This document shows positions 1 through 13,193 of a stretch of 64,000 nucleotides of DNA, piece after piece (the first letter of the stretch is position 1; each line of letters opens with the position of its first letter). A program made the translations under genes and the position numbers. This DNA comes from Lagopus muta (lineage: Eukaryota; Chordata; Aves; Galliformes; Phasianidae), in assembly GCF_023343835.1 (NCBI RefSeq), contig NC_064439.1:34112508-34176507 (forward strand), in the 5' to 3' direction. The notes below the pieces were generated by a model. The model saw nothing but the letters and a program-made list of their open reading frames with translations, was not told the DNA's origin and made no database searches.

Positions 1-3000
1 CTTGATTTAAGTGTGGTTTCCCTAAAGCAAAAATATTTGCAAAATTAATCTGATACTAGCTTGCAATTTGTATTTGCCTTCTATGATTAACCTGATTAAA
101 TATGGAAGATTAATTATATATCTGAAGATATTTAGAGGTACACTAGAATGCACACGAGTACATTAAACATTTTGTGTGCTAAGGACTGATCAAAAGCTGT
201 ACTGTTATCCTAACTGATATCTAATCCAAAACAGCAGGAAAGAGTGAGGCATTCTTCTATCCTCCCGTCAGACTGTCTGTATCTACATGTCAGGACAGAA
301 TAGGTACAGCACCTGCTAGGGCGAATCAACTCTTCCAACCTATCCATAGATGGAGGTGAAGAAAAAATAGTAAATTGTTAGAAGTAATACAGCTGATAGA
401 CAAATTTTGTACTATATTTTATTAACTGAAGGGCTATACTTCAAAAAGAGATGAATGAGTTTTCAAAAGCACATTCATTTCATTTCTCATACTTTAAACA
501 ATAACAAATTCCAAGTTAAACACAGGCTGTTTGACACTTGATTGTGTTAATCAGATAATTTGGTAGAAAAAGGTAGCCAACTTCTCTGAAGCAGAAGGTA
601 GCATTAAAGAATGGAGAAATAGCATTCTTGTTGAACAGAAAGATATAGTAATTACTGTTGCCAGCGAAACTATGTGGGCACAGCAGGATCTGAAGACTGG
701 GAGAAATTACAATGTACCATAAATCAATGTCCTTATTAAGTCTGCTTTCTAGCATTCAGTAACATTAGGAATTTTTTTTTTCTTAGACTTTCAGTGATCT
801 CTCATGAGGATCACAGCTGATAAATAAAAGATGGAAACAGCAGTATGTGGAAAAAAATATTCTGTCCATTTCCACTCTGTTTCTACCCTTATTGACAGCA
901 GGAATTCATTCTCATGTGGTAGTGGCTTAACTTCACCCACATTCAGAAATGTGATTTGTCCTTGTAGGCTACAGTTTGCCAGAAATCAGGGTGGGATACT
1001 ATGGGTCTTCTTTTCAGTGCAAATGTCTTAATTTGTGAAGGCCTAGTTTGTTGTGTATTTTGTACACTGTTGGGGGCTCATGAAATGTATGGGTGTGTGA
1101 GTCTTGAGTATTTTGTTGACTTTGTTGTCTAGAAAATTTTATGCAGGACTGTTGAAGGTGTTTGAGGAAGTTGAAACTTGTTACTGCATTTATGGAAGTT
1201 ATCAAACTGTAATTAAGTCATGGCCAGATGTCCTCTTTGTATTTTTGTAGCAGCATAAATTTGGTGTTACAGCTACTTTTAATTTCTTGTAACAGCAGTT
1301 CAGTAAAAAGTTGGTGTATTGTGAGACCATCTTATGGTGAATTAGTGAATTACTGTGATGAGAATGGAACTGGATGTATTGGGATTGAAAGACTAACTAC
1401 TGATGTTGGTAGCGGAGAGGATGTTTTTAGGCAGATTGTGATACCATTATCATTTGAGGTGTTGGAATAAGAAAGGCATCTTAGGCATACAATTTTTCTT
1501 CCCTACTTTAGAAGAATAATGGAGCACCAGAAAGTCTTTTTAACCCTCTGAGTGGAGGCAGGACATGGCTGGCTATATGTGGCGAATATTTTTCTTAGTA
1601 AGGACATACAGCATGTTGCCAAAGAAGTTGAAATAATTAAAAAATACTGAGCGTTTTATTTAGCTAATATATTATTTCATCAACTATTAACCTAAGTATT
1701 TTGAATGCAAATAATTCTGACCTGGAGCTTCTTGAAACTGAAGAACAACACACATAATCCTCTAGTTATGATATAAAATATTTTGGGTGACTTCAGTGGG
1801 AAGTGGGTCCTAGAAATTATGTGTGCATGGAATCCTTTTTCCTGTTAAGACTCAGTTTTTGTAGCTTAAAGTGATACACAATACAGTGGTGCACGGAGAA
1901 GTAATTTTAATAAAGTGCATTTTAAATCTTTGTCTTAAAAGTTTTCTGTAAGCGAAGTTACTTGAGAGTTTATATATAGCTGTAGTAATTTCTGTTGCTC
2001 CTCTAACGTGACTTGTATGACTTATTGCAGCAGTGATCTGGTAACCAGACTCTTTTCTCAAGAACTTCTCTGATAAATTTTGTTTTAAAAAGAAATTATT
2101 TATGAGGTTGAACTACCTGAATGTTAAGGAAATATAATCAGAAAGAAAACTACTAAGAAACATATTCTGTTCAGAATAAAATTAAAGCCTTGGCCTTCAA
2201 AGATACAGGCAAATGTAGCAGCTGTATGTGCAGATTAAGTATTTATGGGTCGAAATGGGCACTTACATTTTAAATTCTTTCCTAGAATTCTTTCCTAGGT
2301 AGAAAAATGTTCAAGCCTAAAGTGCTTTCTTGGATTTTTTTTTTTCAAAAAGAGTGTACATAGTGATGGAGATGCTGTGTGTGGTAATCTAATCAAGAGC
2401 TGTATGCTATTTTCCTCAAGTTTTTAAAACATTTAATTCTTAATTATTTTTATTACCTATTTATTAATATCTTGAAAAACATTTAATTCACTTCTAAATC
2501 TAAGCACCCTTCCAAGAATGAAATAAAACATATTTAACTTGGCAGAAGTTAAGTTCTTAACAAGAGTGTCGGTGATGCATTTTTTATATAGATATGGAAA
2601 AATACTGTTTGCTGTCCATTTCATATTAGGCCTACTGTGTATAAGTATTCATTGCCAAAGTTTTACATTTTGTTATTACATTAGTAAAGTGCCTTGTTAA
2701 GAAAAGAAGCCTAAACTAGAAGAAACCTACCTGCTGTATAATTATATCTTGGCTATTTTGTAAATCAGGTTCATGGCAAGAAAATTGTAATCAAAGAAAA
2801 CAAGCCAGTATGTAAAGCAGAAACCTGGCTTTAGAAGTACAGCATAGTAAGTATTGTGCTCACTGTTTCAGCAGGGATCCCATAAAAAACAAATATCTCA
2901 ACTATCAGCTAAAGAAATGGTTTAATTTTTATACCCATAAATGGAGTTTGTATGACAGGGCTTTGTGATAGCAAATCTTAAAAAAAAAAAAAAAAAAAAA

Positions 3001-6000
3001 AATTTCCAAAGTTCCAAGCAGGTTCATTGCTTTTAATGCTTTTAATATACTCTTTTTAAGTAGTTTAAAAATAATAACAATGAGTTATGCTGCTTTGTAT
3101 ATCATATTTTAGTCCTTATTATAGTTACAGTACCTTGAGGTGATTACAGTGCTGTGAAAAGACTAGCTTGGTCTTGGTCTTGTTTTGACTCTACTGATGC
3201 TTTCAACACACTCCTGTAACATTGTCTCAGACATTCAGGAAGTACAGGCTGGATAAGAGGACAGTGAGGAGGGCTGAAATTCATCTGACCAGCCAGGCTT
3301 AAAGCACTGCCTCAACAGCATTTACCAGGCAGACCACAGCATTTGGCCACATGTAGATTTCTAAACAACAGGAAGTAAAACCTGTAGTTAAGGCAATGTA
3401 AGTCAGTGCATCCTAATTCATAAGTGAGACTGGGCTATCTCAGTTAACATAAATGAAAGGTTGCGATCACTACTCAGTAGTAATATGTGCTCAAAACAGC
3501 ACAAACAAACCTTAAGATAATCTCCTAAACAGTGATATTAAAATTCTTTTCACCATTGTGATAAATGGGATGGATTAAATTCCCATTAGTTCATTGCACT
3601 ACCAGTAATAAACTAGATTAATTCTGGTAGTATAATGGGTAATTGCATAAGATAGAGCAGGATGCAAAAGATAAGTGGGTGTTGTCATTCCTGAGCTGTT
3701 CAGAACCATGGGTGTCTCACCTTTTTTGAGCTGTTTTTACTCAGTTAAGTCAGTTAAGTCTGTATGATTAATAAGAAATCAACTTGTTGTTATTGTGTTG
3801 TATGTCATTCTGTACACAATTATGATGGCTGGGATTAACAAATCTATCATAGATGATTTCTCTCAGCGTGAGAGGAGCTCTTTTTCCTCCCGACTGTAAT
3901 TTTCACTAGACAAAATCTTATTGCAGTTCTTATTTAGCCAGGTGTTGCTGAGCAGACATTTATCTACTGAGCCTTTCTCAGCTCCTTTTTATTGCTTTTT
4001 CTCTTTTCAAATTTTCCTGGTAAGCCAACTACATCAACCTTTCTCGACGGCTTCAAGTCCTACAACTACAGAATTCAGAGTCTGTATACATTAGTATGAG
4101 TATCTTAGCAGATAATTGTTAAAATTAATTTGCGGATGAAAGCGGACAGCTTTTGATAGAATTATGGCTGTCATCTCAGTCTTTGCACTGATCTCCTAAG
4201 TCAAGAGCTTTCATACTCAGATCACTTCCATCAGCATTCTGAGAGACGTAGTACTTCATTTCACATCAGTTGGATATTATACTGATGTCATTACTTACTG
4301 ATGACAGCACTTTGGTTCTGATTCAGCATAAAATGGTACTAAGAGCAAATCCGTGATTAATTTGTAAAAGGCCTTTCTGAAGAAGGGTGGGAATGGGGGA
4401 TGCTTTCTGGCCAACACTGAGAAGCCTTCATACAGTCTTCATTTGCCATTCCTATTTGCTGTGCAGGATGCAGCAGAATGAAATGACTGCTAAGCATAGC
4501 AAATGTACGCTCTGGAGTGATGCAGAGGTACTTAGAGAGTGACCGTGTTGCCATGGTTCCTTATATATATCACCTTTTGAGGAATTCTTGTTCAACTCTA
4601 TACTGTTTATGTTCATGTTTTTTTTTTTTGTTTCATATTGACCTTCAGTGATAACACCAAATTTAAAAGTCAAGAAATGCATCTCTTGAGAATGCAGACA
4701 GAGCATGCTCTTGTCATCTGTTCTGTTAAAGGAAAAAAGAAGGCCATCTTCCTCTTTCCCAGAGTAGCAGCTCTTTTTTAGTTTAGGACCTTTTTCACTA
4801 GGAAAAATACGACTGAATGTTAATAGTGACATTACCATTGCATTAGTGTACTCTGGAATCCTATATAATTTTCATGATCACTGAGAAATTTGTGGGTGAT
4901 GTCTTTTTTTAATAGCTGACAGTAAAAATGAAAAGCATGAGTAACTTGTATTTCTTGCATTAAACAGGTGGTATACATAGAAATATGTAAGAACAATAAA
5001 TCAAATTAGCATAATGATGTTTTTTTTTATTACCTTCCAAGAGATGTTAGGCAGTTCAAGATACTAATGGACTAATAATTCTAGAAGTAGTTAAGCCTCA
5101 TAAAGTTAACTTGCTTACCATATCTTATTGACAGCAAGAGCTGAATTTTTGCTTGCAAGGATATAGAAAATCCTGTGAATTTATTTATTAAAAAAGAGGT
5201 TTTTTTAAGCTTATCTTAAAGACACTTTCAAGTGACTTTGTGAACATATTTGTCATTTCATTAATGAATTGTGAATGAAAATCTCTTTCTTCCCTTTTTC
5301 CTTTTATCTTCTGAAAGTCAGTCTCATTTTGGAATTTAACGCTTCTGTTATTACTTTGCCAATGTTAATGCATGAAAATAGCCAGTTCTGAGAAAAAAAA
5401 AAAGACACAGGAAAAACAAGCAGGGACAGAGAAGGAGAATACCAGGAGAAATGCAGTCAATAGATAAATGCTGTGCTGCATTCATACTTCATAATTAAGG
5501 CTCAGGTTGTCCATGTGCTGTTAGCATGCTGAGCATGGCTAATTTCAATCAGCAGATGGAAAAAAAACGAGACTGATACAGTCTCATTTCATCAATAATG
5601 AAAGGTGAAATAATCCATTGAAGTTTACCTGGCAAAGTAGTAATAGCAACAGAAATATGATTGAAATCCATTTGCCTCTGGTTGTATTTTTAGGTTTAGA
5701 ATGGGATAGCTTAAAGTTTACTGTGATAATGAGGAGCTGTCCTTTCCTGTCTGTAAGAAGAGTTGAGGACAGAGGTGTGATTAGTGCTTGTTTAGCAGGC
5801 AGCTCTTGTTTGTCCAAGTTCTACATGTGTATGCCTTGGTGGGATCATCTGACATGATTTTGTTTTCTGAAAAAAGGGCAATGAGATGTTGCTGCCAACC
5901 ACTCGGAGTATTTAGCTCAAGTGGAATGGCTTTGACAAAACAGAAATGTAGCTCAGCTTGAGTGTGATGAAGGTGATCATCACAGAAATTCCTCAGTGTG

Positions 6001-8050
6001 CCGTAAGTGATGAGTTCTTCTAGCTAGCAGAACATTTGGAGACTGTTGTCTCCATGTCTGTATTACCAGTGATATTGTATAAATTAATCTATAATCTGCA
6101 AAGCACTGACTTCACATTGTTTATGCAGTCCCTCAGCATTATTCTTAATCTCAGAGTAGCTTTCCTTCATGGTTGTGATCAGTCACTAGTGCCCAGGGGC
6201 TAGGACTTGAAGGGGAGTATTTATAAAGATGGAGATGAGGTTAATATATCATTACTGCAGTTCTGTAAGTGTGCCTCTTGCACTCTTGTCCACCTCCTTT
6301 CACTTTTTTTTTAAATGTAATAACAGCTGATAATGGGGTTATGCTGCAAGTAACCTGCTTATATTCCATGCACCTTGCTTATTTATTTATTCTGCTGAGA
6401 ATTGGAGTACAGAACTCCAAGTTTATCAGCATAATCTAGGCATAAATGGTGCAGATAAGATAATCTCCATTGTTACGGAGGCTCTAAAAATGTAGTGTTC
6501 TAAATATGGATCTATGCATCATCTTTCCATGATCACACTGGGAGTTTTTTTTTTGTTTTTTTGTTTATGATAATCTGAACAGGAAACAGATACTTGGAAA
6601 CAGTGATGGATGGAGGAACTTTGATTTCTCACCTGGTTTAAGATCTGAGTACATGCCAAATGAAAGCTTTTCTTAAGGCTGTACTCTCAATGCAGAGGTA
6701 GAGCTATGGAGAAGTATTTTGAATTAAAAACAGTACAGTAGTTTAATTCAAGGAAAGTATATGCTGTCTTTTTTTCTTGCAGTAAAATTTAAATGGTAAG
6801 AAAAGTTAACAAGAGGGTTTTTTGCCTTTCTTTGAAATTAATTTATGAATCATTTTTAGTTTTTTATATATGCATATGTATACTTAGATATGTTTATGTA
6901 GGAATAAGGTAAACAAGAATATGATGAAAACAGTCAGTCAGATCTTTCTTTTGTATTAAGATATGAGTGTGAGGCTGAGAGATTACAGAAAAGAGCAGAT
7001 ACAATAATGCCCTTAAAAGTCAACCTACTCTGATTAGGATTGATGGGCAACACAGGTTTGTATGTGGATTTCATGGCAATTAATTCCATGTAAATTTGAA
7101 AGCACATCTACTCAATAGCAGATAGAAGAAATGAATCAATGTAGTTAATAGAATAATTTACTATCACACTTTACCTTGATTTTAAGTTCATGCCTGTAAA
7201 TTGTATTATGTAACTTTATGTTACTACTGATGGTACCTTCAGAGAACATTTTAAGAAGGGAGGAGGATTACTGCAATGCAGGCTGTGATGATGTGTCTAT
7301 CCATGGAAGGACATGCTACTTTCTGTGTAGGAAGGAAACTGTGTTTCAAACTTCTTTACGTATGACTTGTAACAGCATAATGGGAAGCAATTTATTTGTT
7401 ATTAAATCTGTGCATTTCACTGAATTAAAATGTATGCTCTAGTAATTCTACTGCATTGAATTTTGCAGTAAATTTTTGGGTTGGGGTCTGTCAGATGCAA
7501 ATTGCATAGAGACAATAGTTTACATAAGTGGAAATGTTCTTGGTGGTTCACTTCCCTGCCACCTTTTTCACATTTGTGCCCTTTCCCTCAGGGGTAGGGT
7601 GACAAGGCTGTATTCTGCATGGCTCCCAACACGTAAATTGGGCAACTGTGATGTAAATTTGGTGCACACTAGAGCAAAGCACAACATAAATTTGTTGGGA
7701 TGTATTTCCTGAAATTAGTGCTTCCATTTCACAGTGATCCACGAGAAGGTCTTCACATGTAGTGCAGTAGATTCTATTGTGATTGAAAAATATTTTGTAT
7801 AGTAAATATTTGTTTGGCTCCGTGTTTCTATGGCAGTGACCCAGCAGGTATTGCAGTGCAGATTTTGACTTAGAGAGATCTGAGTGTGTAGGCATGTACT
7901 GTAACTTCACAGATATATTTGTGCTTGAAGAATGAAATTTCTGAAGCTTTTTCATTGTTCTTTACCTTTTTAGTTTCAAATCACTGTTTCTATGATCACA
8001 GAAATACAGGAAAATAGTTACTATGTTACTCTCTCTTTTACTCTCCACAG
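1..8050 (+). other. PLCL2: Intron of PLCL2 (upstream of the penultimate exon)
   Basis: This stretch lies upstream of the first exon I can recognise and is read as PLCL2 intron. It is AT-rich, carries no ORF longer than 135 codons and no segment that looks like another PLCL2 exon. A 23-base A run lies at 2980-3002. A stretch of about 40 bases near 3248-3290 faintly resembles the CR1 reverse-transcriptase region but is too short to call. Otherwise I see nothing specific. The large exon that encodes most of PLCL2 must lie to the left of the window. Confidence 0.6.
2980..3002. repeat. Poly(A) run, 23 bases
   Basis: An uninterrupted run of A follows AATCTT and is followed by TTTCC. There is no recognisable retroposed gene body next to it, so it is treated as a simple repeat. 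Confidence 0.9.
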
Positions 8051-8160
8051 CAATGGAGTTTCATGAAAACCTGCACAATATAGGAGCAAGAGAAGGCTTA
8101 AAAGAAAGAAAACTGCAAAAATCAGTAGAAAGCTTTACGTGGAATATTACAATTTTAAAG
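8051..8160 (+). CDS. PLCL2: PLCL2 penultimate coding exon
   Basis: PLCL2 (PRIP-2) is a catalytically inactive phospholipase C relative in the cytosol that binds inositol phosphates, protein phosphatase 1 and GABA(A)-receptor-associated proteins. This 110-base exon follows a pyrimidine-rich tract ending CTCTCCACAG and is followed by the donor GTAATG. Its first two bases complete a codon from the previous exon. It then encodes 36 residues, beginning [20 protein letters not shown] and ending [10 protein letters not shown], and it closes in phase 0. That phase matches the exon at 20325-20504, giving one uninterrupted frame. The segment belongs to the basic, helical C-terminal tail behind the C2 domain. 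The paralogue PLCL1 has a very similar tail. I choose PLCL2 because TBC1D5, its neighbour in other vertebrates, lies downstream in the expected convergent orientation. The identity rests on remembered family sequence and synteny, not on an alignment. Confidence 0.87.
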
Positions 8161-11100
8161 GTAATGTCTTCCATTAGTTAGTTATTTTTCTATTCACAGG
8201 TGGCATTCTGTAGTTATTATTGGTCATTATTCTGTCTCATAGCTCAACTAGATTTGTTCACTTTTATGGTCATTTTCAACGTTCATTACTTTGAAAACAC
8301 ACAGATTGACAGCATATTTTTGTATTTTTATATATTATTTTGGAGGTTATTTCATTTTGTTTGTCCCTGAGGTTTTTATTTTAAAACCTCTTAATGTCAA
8401 TACATGGATGAAATGAGTACTGATTTGTATGAAGATGCTTGGTCTGAGAGGAAGTTGTGCTGCTGGGTAAACCCTGTTCTTTGATTTCAAAGGAAGGTGA
8501 GAGTATTCAGGGTAATGTGGCTACTGGAAAACAAAAGGGAAGATGTTTCTATTGCAGTCAGTGATGAATGGCAATTAAGGTGCATACAAAGCATACAAAT
8601 CATCCGTAGTATAGTAAAGTGAGCATATATGACCCAGAGATTCTCTTGCCTTTTGTTGAGCACATTTGCCTATATTTTTACATAACTTTAAATGATGTAA
8701 TCAAAAAGAACTTTCAGCTAGAAACCCTCAGGAAACTTGAATGTGGATAGGTTTTCAAGTTTCTTATCTCTTGTCTTTCATCTTGGCAGAGTATATCAAA
8801 ATTTATAGAGACAGCAAAACTGCCTACCCTAATTTATTCCCTTGACACTATCCTTCTAGCCCAGATTATTCAAATTTTGTGTTTACATCTACTAATGAGT
8901 TCTTCCTTCCCACTCAAATATTTCATTGCTATATTAAACTATAGAATCTGTTGTAGTTAGAATTTTCTCCCATGTGTGCTTCATTTTTAGTTCTTACTAT
9001 TGAAAATAGAATTTGCTACCACTTCTCTTTACAGTGGACTACTACAGAAAACCTGTAATGTAGTCATATCTCTGCTTTCTGTGTTAGTTTCAGCTGTTAA
9101 GCTTTTCTCTGTGCTGCTTGCTCTTTCCATCCAGAGCAGAAGAGGATCAAAAAGAGGTCAAAATTGCTAGTGTGTACATTTAATGCATTCTGAAACCATA
9201 TTTGAAGATTCTGCTTTGAGATCAAAGAAGCAGACTGTTACTTTTCCTTTATTAAAGCAGTATTTCCTGAAGATGACACATGTGATGTGTCAAATAGCAA
9301 GCCTGTACTAACCCGGAGATACAGAGGTGGAGAGACAGTTCAGTGGAATTGGACAAATTTCTAGAATCACATTGTGATTTGAACATTGTGAGTTGGAAGG
9401 AACCCACAAGGATCACTGACTGCAACCCTTGGCTCTGTACAGGACCACCCCAAAATCAATCCCTGTGTCTGAGAATGCTGTGCAAATACTTCTTGAACTC
9501 TGACAAATTATACTCCTTAATTTTCAACGATCAGATACCATTTGGAGAAGTGAATTTATTTTAATTCTTCTAGAAGCAACAGTAGCTTTGCTTCATCTCT
9601 TACTTCCATTCAAAATGTAAAGGCTGGTGAGGGGGAAGGCTTTGCAATTGATGAATGACTGACCTGTGAAATTGTAATTTCTGTGTAAGCCAGGAATTGG
9701 AGAACCCATACTGGAGATCTGACTCCTGAGAGCACTGATGTCCCTAGAATTAATGTAATTATGAAGTTAGAAGGCCTTCCTTTTGAAGAGATTATTGAGG
9801 AAATCTTTTCAACATTGACATAGTTTTTTTTTTCTGGTCCAAGATTAAGATGAACATGATCATCAGCTCTTTCCAAGAGGAGTAGGCTGCTCATGTGTTG
9901 TGACTGACACATTTTCCAAACTGATTAAGTTGCATTTTGCCTTCAAGGCAAAATTGATCTTCTTTATCTTAACTGGGACATTTTGACTATGATTGATGCA
10001 ATGGAAAGTCTGATAAAATAACAAAATTGACAGCTTAATTCTAGGGGAGATCTTTGCTAGAAGAGCTGACCTATCTACAAGGGCTGCTCCCAGTTTTGGA
10101 GGTCTTACTGCTAGACTGTTCTTCTCTTTCAGACAGTTAATTTGCAAGACCACTTGTTGGTAATTTATCGCTATGATTCAGACCGGCAGAACTCATATTT
10201 TCTAAACACTGATAATCAGATTTCCTGCCAGAAAGAGTGCACCATCTGAAAAAAATCACTCTTAAGTTCTGTTGAAGCAGACTTCTGCAAACAACCTAAT
10301 GAAACAATTCATAGATTTTACTGGCATAGCAAAACTTTGGAAAAAAAAAAATAGGCACAGACGTTGAAATGCCCGTAGGAAGAAGAAGAGCACAACAGCT
10401 TCTGTAAATTACTCTCTGCAACAGAATCCTGTTCTAAGCATTGGGGAGAGTTCGAATGAAGTACTTGGAATGAAAGTGTGAGTTGTAATTCCAACATTTT
10501 TCAGTTGCATATTGTGGGCTATGATTTTTTAGACATATTGGTCAACACAAACTATTTTCTATATTTTTGTAATCCACCAGTTCATAGCATGTATTACCTC
10601 TGCAATGATGTTGATCTTTCATCTGAATTATGTTTGTAAATGTATTTATAAACAGAACACCAGGATGCAACTTCTTAGATATTTATTTCATCATCCAAAT
10701 TTTATGAACTGAATCAATGAATTCAGGCAATACTGTTGTCACCTTGAGTATTCATAAAACCCCTGACACCTGCTGCTTACTACTGTAGGTGTGCAGAAGA
10801 AAAATGAATTCTATTAAAATACTGAAAAGTATTCTCTTGCTATTGCCAGATTTGTAGAGTTTTGGCTCCTAATTAAAGCAATTCTTATAAGTTACGAAGC
10901 TAAATCCTTTAAGGCTTGATTCTGTAAATGCACTCAAAGCAAGTCATCTGGATGTGGAGCACTGTGGGATACCACAGCATACCAAGCAGCCTACTATTTA
11001 GGGACTAAGAGCTTTGGGGTCCCAGAACCTGAGCTAAAGCCTATTCATTTGTAATACAGTTTCCTGGGATTTCTTGGAGAGAGTTAGGCAGTTATTTCAG

Positions 11101-11410
11101 ATATCATCTATGTAGCACTTTAATGTTACATAATAACTGGAGAACTTTCTAACCAAAAATCACAAGAGAATACATACCAGAGTAAAAAAGTAGCTGTTCT
11201 GGTTGTTACTCAAGGTATACCAGCACATGTTGGTTTCACAAATGGTTTTCTAAAGTTAGAAGCATTCAGAAATCAATTTCTTCATTGTAATTGTTGGATA
11301 AGAGAATGTCTAATGAACACAGATTCATTTTTGTATTTACCTCAGTCTAAACTTGATCCCACTTGCCCAAATGTGTTTAGTCTAAACCCCTTTTGCCTAT
11401 AATAATAATC
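8161..11410 (+). other. PLCL2: PLCL2 last intron, 5' part
   Basis: This AT-rich intron sequence begins at the GTAATG donor. Apart from a CR1 fragment near 9363-9506 I see nothing specific in it. A short imperfect hairpin, GAGGTTTTTA facing TTAAAACCTC, lies near 8369-8390. Confidence 0.75.
9363..9506 (-). mobile_element. CR1 LINE fragment (3' end)
   Basis: The + strand reads as the reverse complement of a CR1 3' UTR. A degenerate AGAATCAC tail is followed by GTTGGAAGGAACCCACAAGG and ATCACTGACTGCAACC. A stretch typical of CR1 copies then follows: ACAGGACCACCCCAAAATCA, GTGTCTGAGAATGCTGTGCA and CTTGAACTCTG. It is heavily 5' truncated and its octamer tail is decayed, so it is an old insertion. 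Confidence 0.75.
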
Positions 11411-11875
11411 TGACAATGGTTTACAGGCTGGTTCAGCCTGGTTCTGTGACCAGCGGGGCAGAGGGATCCATGGATCCATGCCTCTGGAAAAGGGAAACAG
11501 GAGACCCCAAAATAATTGAAAACAGTGGCAACAATCTGAGGTGGAACAAACTAATTTACTCAATGTAGTATCAGCAAAATATGAGAGTGTGTGTCTGAAA
11601 AGTGGGTAGGCCTTACCACAATGCTGAGGTGAGAAGTGCAGTCCAGTTGAGCCGATGAAGAAAAGCAGATGGAGAAGAGTAGACGGAGAAGAGAGCATCA
11701 GGCGACCTTGCCAGGAGTTGTATCTCCTCACTGACCACAAAGCCCCTATGGGGAAATGTAGTTCTTCTCCTCCAGACAGGCACCTGGAACTCGAGCATCA
11801 GCAGTCAAACCCCCAGTGCATTACATGATGTTTTGGTGTGGAATACTGATAACCAAAAATCACAGAACCATTACA
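11411..11875 (-). repeat. ERV 3' LTR
   Basis: On the - strand the LTR starts TGTAATGGTTCTGTG just after the polypurine tract and ends CCATTGTCA. The stretch 11411-11862 aligns with 16189-16631. By eye I count about 15 substitutions plus several small indels. These include a 14-base duplication of a GGAGAAGAG-containing segment present only here, a different GT/GA simple stretch, and a 3-base ATG difference. I saw no AATAAA in the LTR. An ORF of 132 codons read through it (11342-11740) is not a gene. Confidence 0.9.
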
Positions 11876-11888
11876 CATTCCACCCCTT
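11876..11888 (-). promoter_or_regulatory. Candidate ERV polypurine tract
   Basis: The - strand reads AAGGGGTGGAATG directly before the TG that opens the 3' LTR. This is the expected place and composition for the plus-strand primer of a retroviral element. One T interrupts the purines, so the element is either decayed or uses the GGGG core. Confidence 0.65.
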
Positions 11889-11890
11889 AT

Positions 11891-11906
11891 TCTACATCAC
11901 TACATC

Positions 11907-11998
<92 letters not shown>

Positions 11999-12080
11999 GC
12001 ATGATGTAGTATAAGTGATGTAGAATATATATACATAATATATATATACATATATATATATATGTATATATGTATATATG
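11891..12080. repeat. (TA)n(TG)n microsatellite framed by an inverted repeat
   Basis: About 26 TA units (about 11913-11964) run into 15 TG units (11965-11994). The left flank, CTACATCACTACATCATGC (from 11892), recurs inverted on the right as GCATGATGTAGTATAAGTGATGTAG (11999-12023), with a 4-base insertion. More TATA-rich sequence continues to about 12080. The block sits in the ERV between the end of pol and the polypurine tract. Several dinucleotide ORFs of 62-91 codons cross it and are not genes. Confidence 0.9.
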
Positions 12081-12099
12081 CAAACAAAATATGAACACA

Positions 12100-13190
12100 A
12101 GGAATTACTGACTGCACTCCCCCAACATCAAATTCCCTTGTGGTACACACTGAACATCCCCGTTTTCCTGCATCACCCACCAGATGGACCCAGGTCCTTG
12201 GGCAAAAACAGTTTCACCTAGAGGTTTGCCCTTCCCAGAAGCTGGAAAGACCCAAACAGCTTTTCCCAACATATTCTTTACATGTACTACAGGGAACTTA
12301 CCTCCCTCTACAATATGTAGGGAGCTGGATTAGGTGGGACCATCTCAACTGACCGATCCTCTGGTGTTGGCTGCCAAGTTTTTCTGCCAAATACTTCTCC
12401 CAGTGCTTAAATGTTCCGCCACCCAGTGCTTTTAACATGGTTTTTAAGAACCTGTTGTAGCATTCAATCTCACCAGAGGTTGGTACATGATAGGTGATAT
12501 GATAAATCCACTCGATGCCATGTTCTCTGGCCCAAGTATCCACAAGTGAATTTTGGAAATGACTCCCATTATCTGACTCAATTCTTTCCGGGGAGCCATG
12601 TCACCACAGGATTTGGCTCTCCAGACCTAATATGGTGTTCTGGGTAGTAGCATGGGGTACTGCACATGTTTCAAGCCACCCGGTTGTTGCCTCCACCATG
12701 GTGAGCACATAACTCTTACCATTGCAAGATCATGGCAAGGTGATATAATCAACCTGCCATGCCTCCCCAGTTTTGTGCTTATGCCATCACCCCTCCCCCC
12801 CAGAGAGGTTTCATCCTCTTGGCTTGTTTAACTGTGATGCATGTGTCACAGTCATGAATGATTTGTGCAACAGCATCCATAGTTAAATCCACCCTTGGTC
12901 TCTATCCCACTTATATGTTGCGTCTCTTCCTTGATGGCCTGAGGTCTCATGGGCCCATCAAGTTAGAAATAATTCACCCTGATTCTGCCAATCTAGGTCT
13001 ATTTGAGCCACCTCAGTTCTGGCAGCTCAGTCTACCTGATGGTTATTTTGCTGTTCTTCAGTAGCCCGACTCTTGGGCACACGAGCATCTACGTGACGTA
13101 CCTTTATACCATACTATTTGTTTGGGCAGCAATGTCTTTCCACAGTTCAGCAGCCCAAATAGGTTTACTCCTTCTTTGCCAGTTATTTTG
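12100..13190 (-). pseudogene. ERV integrase remnant
   Basis: This is the pol integrase region, which would insert the DNA copy into host chromosomes. From N to C: a Cys-x2-Cys pair (CDTC, + 12839-12850) of the zinc-binding domain; a first catalytic Asp in WQVDYI (codon 12748-12750); a second Asp in ESDNGSHF (codon 12571-12573); and the catalytic Glu in GEIE (codon 12463-12465). The last two are separated by exactly 35 residues in one frame, the D,D-35-E signature. A GGGTFKHW-type segment follows, typical of ERVL-like integrases. An in-frame TGA lies at 12730-12732, soon after the first Asp. The frame also shifts toward the C-terminal domain, since the open frame from 12543 ends at 12298. The region is clearly dead. 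No dUTPase or env follows. Confidence 0.83.
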
Positions 13191-13193
13191 TTC

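Noticed and set aside
3248..3290. Faint CR1 reverse-transcriptase-like stretch (GGCTGGATAAGAGGACAGTG)
   Set aside because: Only about 35-40 bases resemble CR1, too few to separate from chance.
11816..12004. A 62-codon + strand ORF
   Set aside because: Half is microsatellite and half is the antisense of the ERV LTR.
11892..12180. Three overlapping - strand ORFs made of IY and TH repeats
   Set aside because: They are translations of the TA/TG microsatellite and carry no other sequence.
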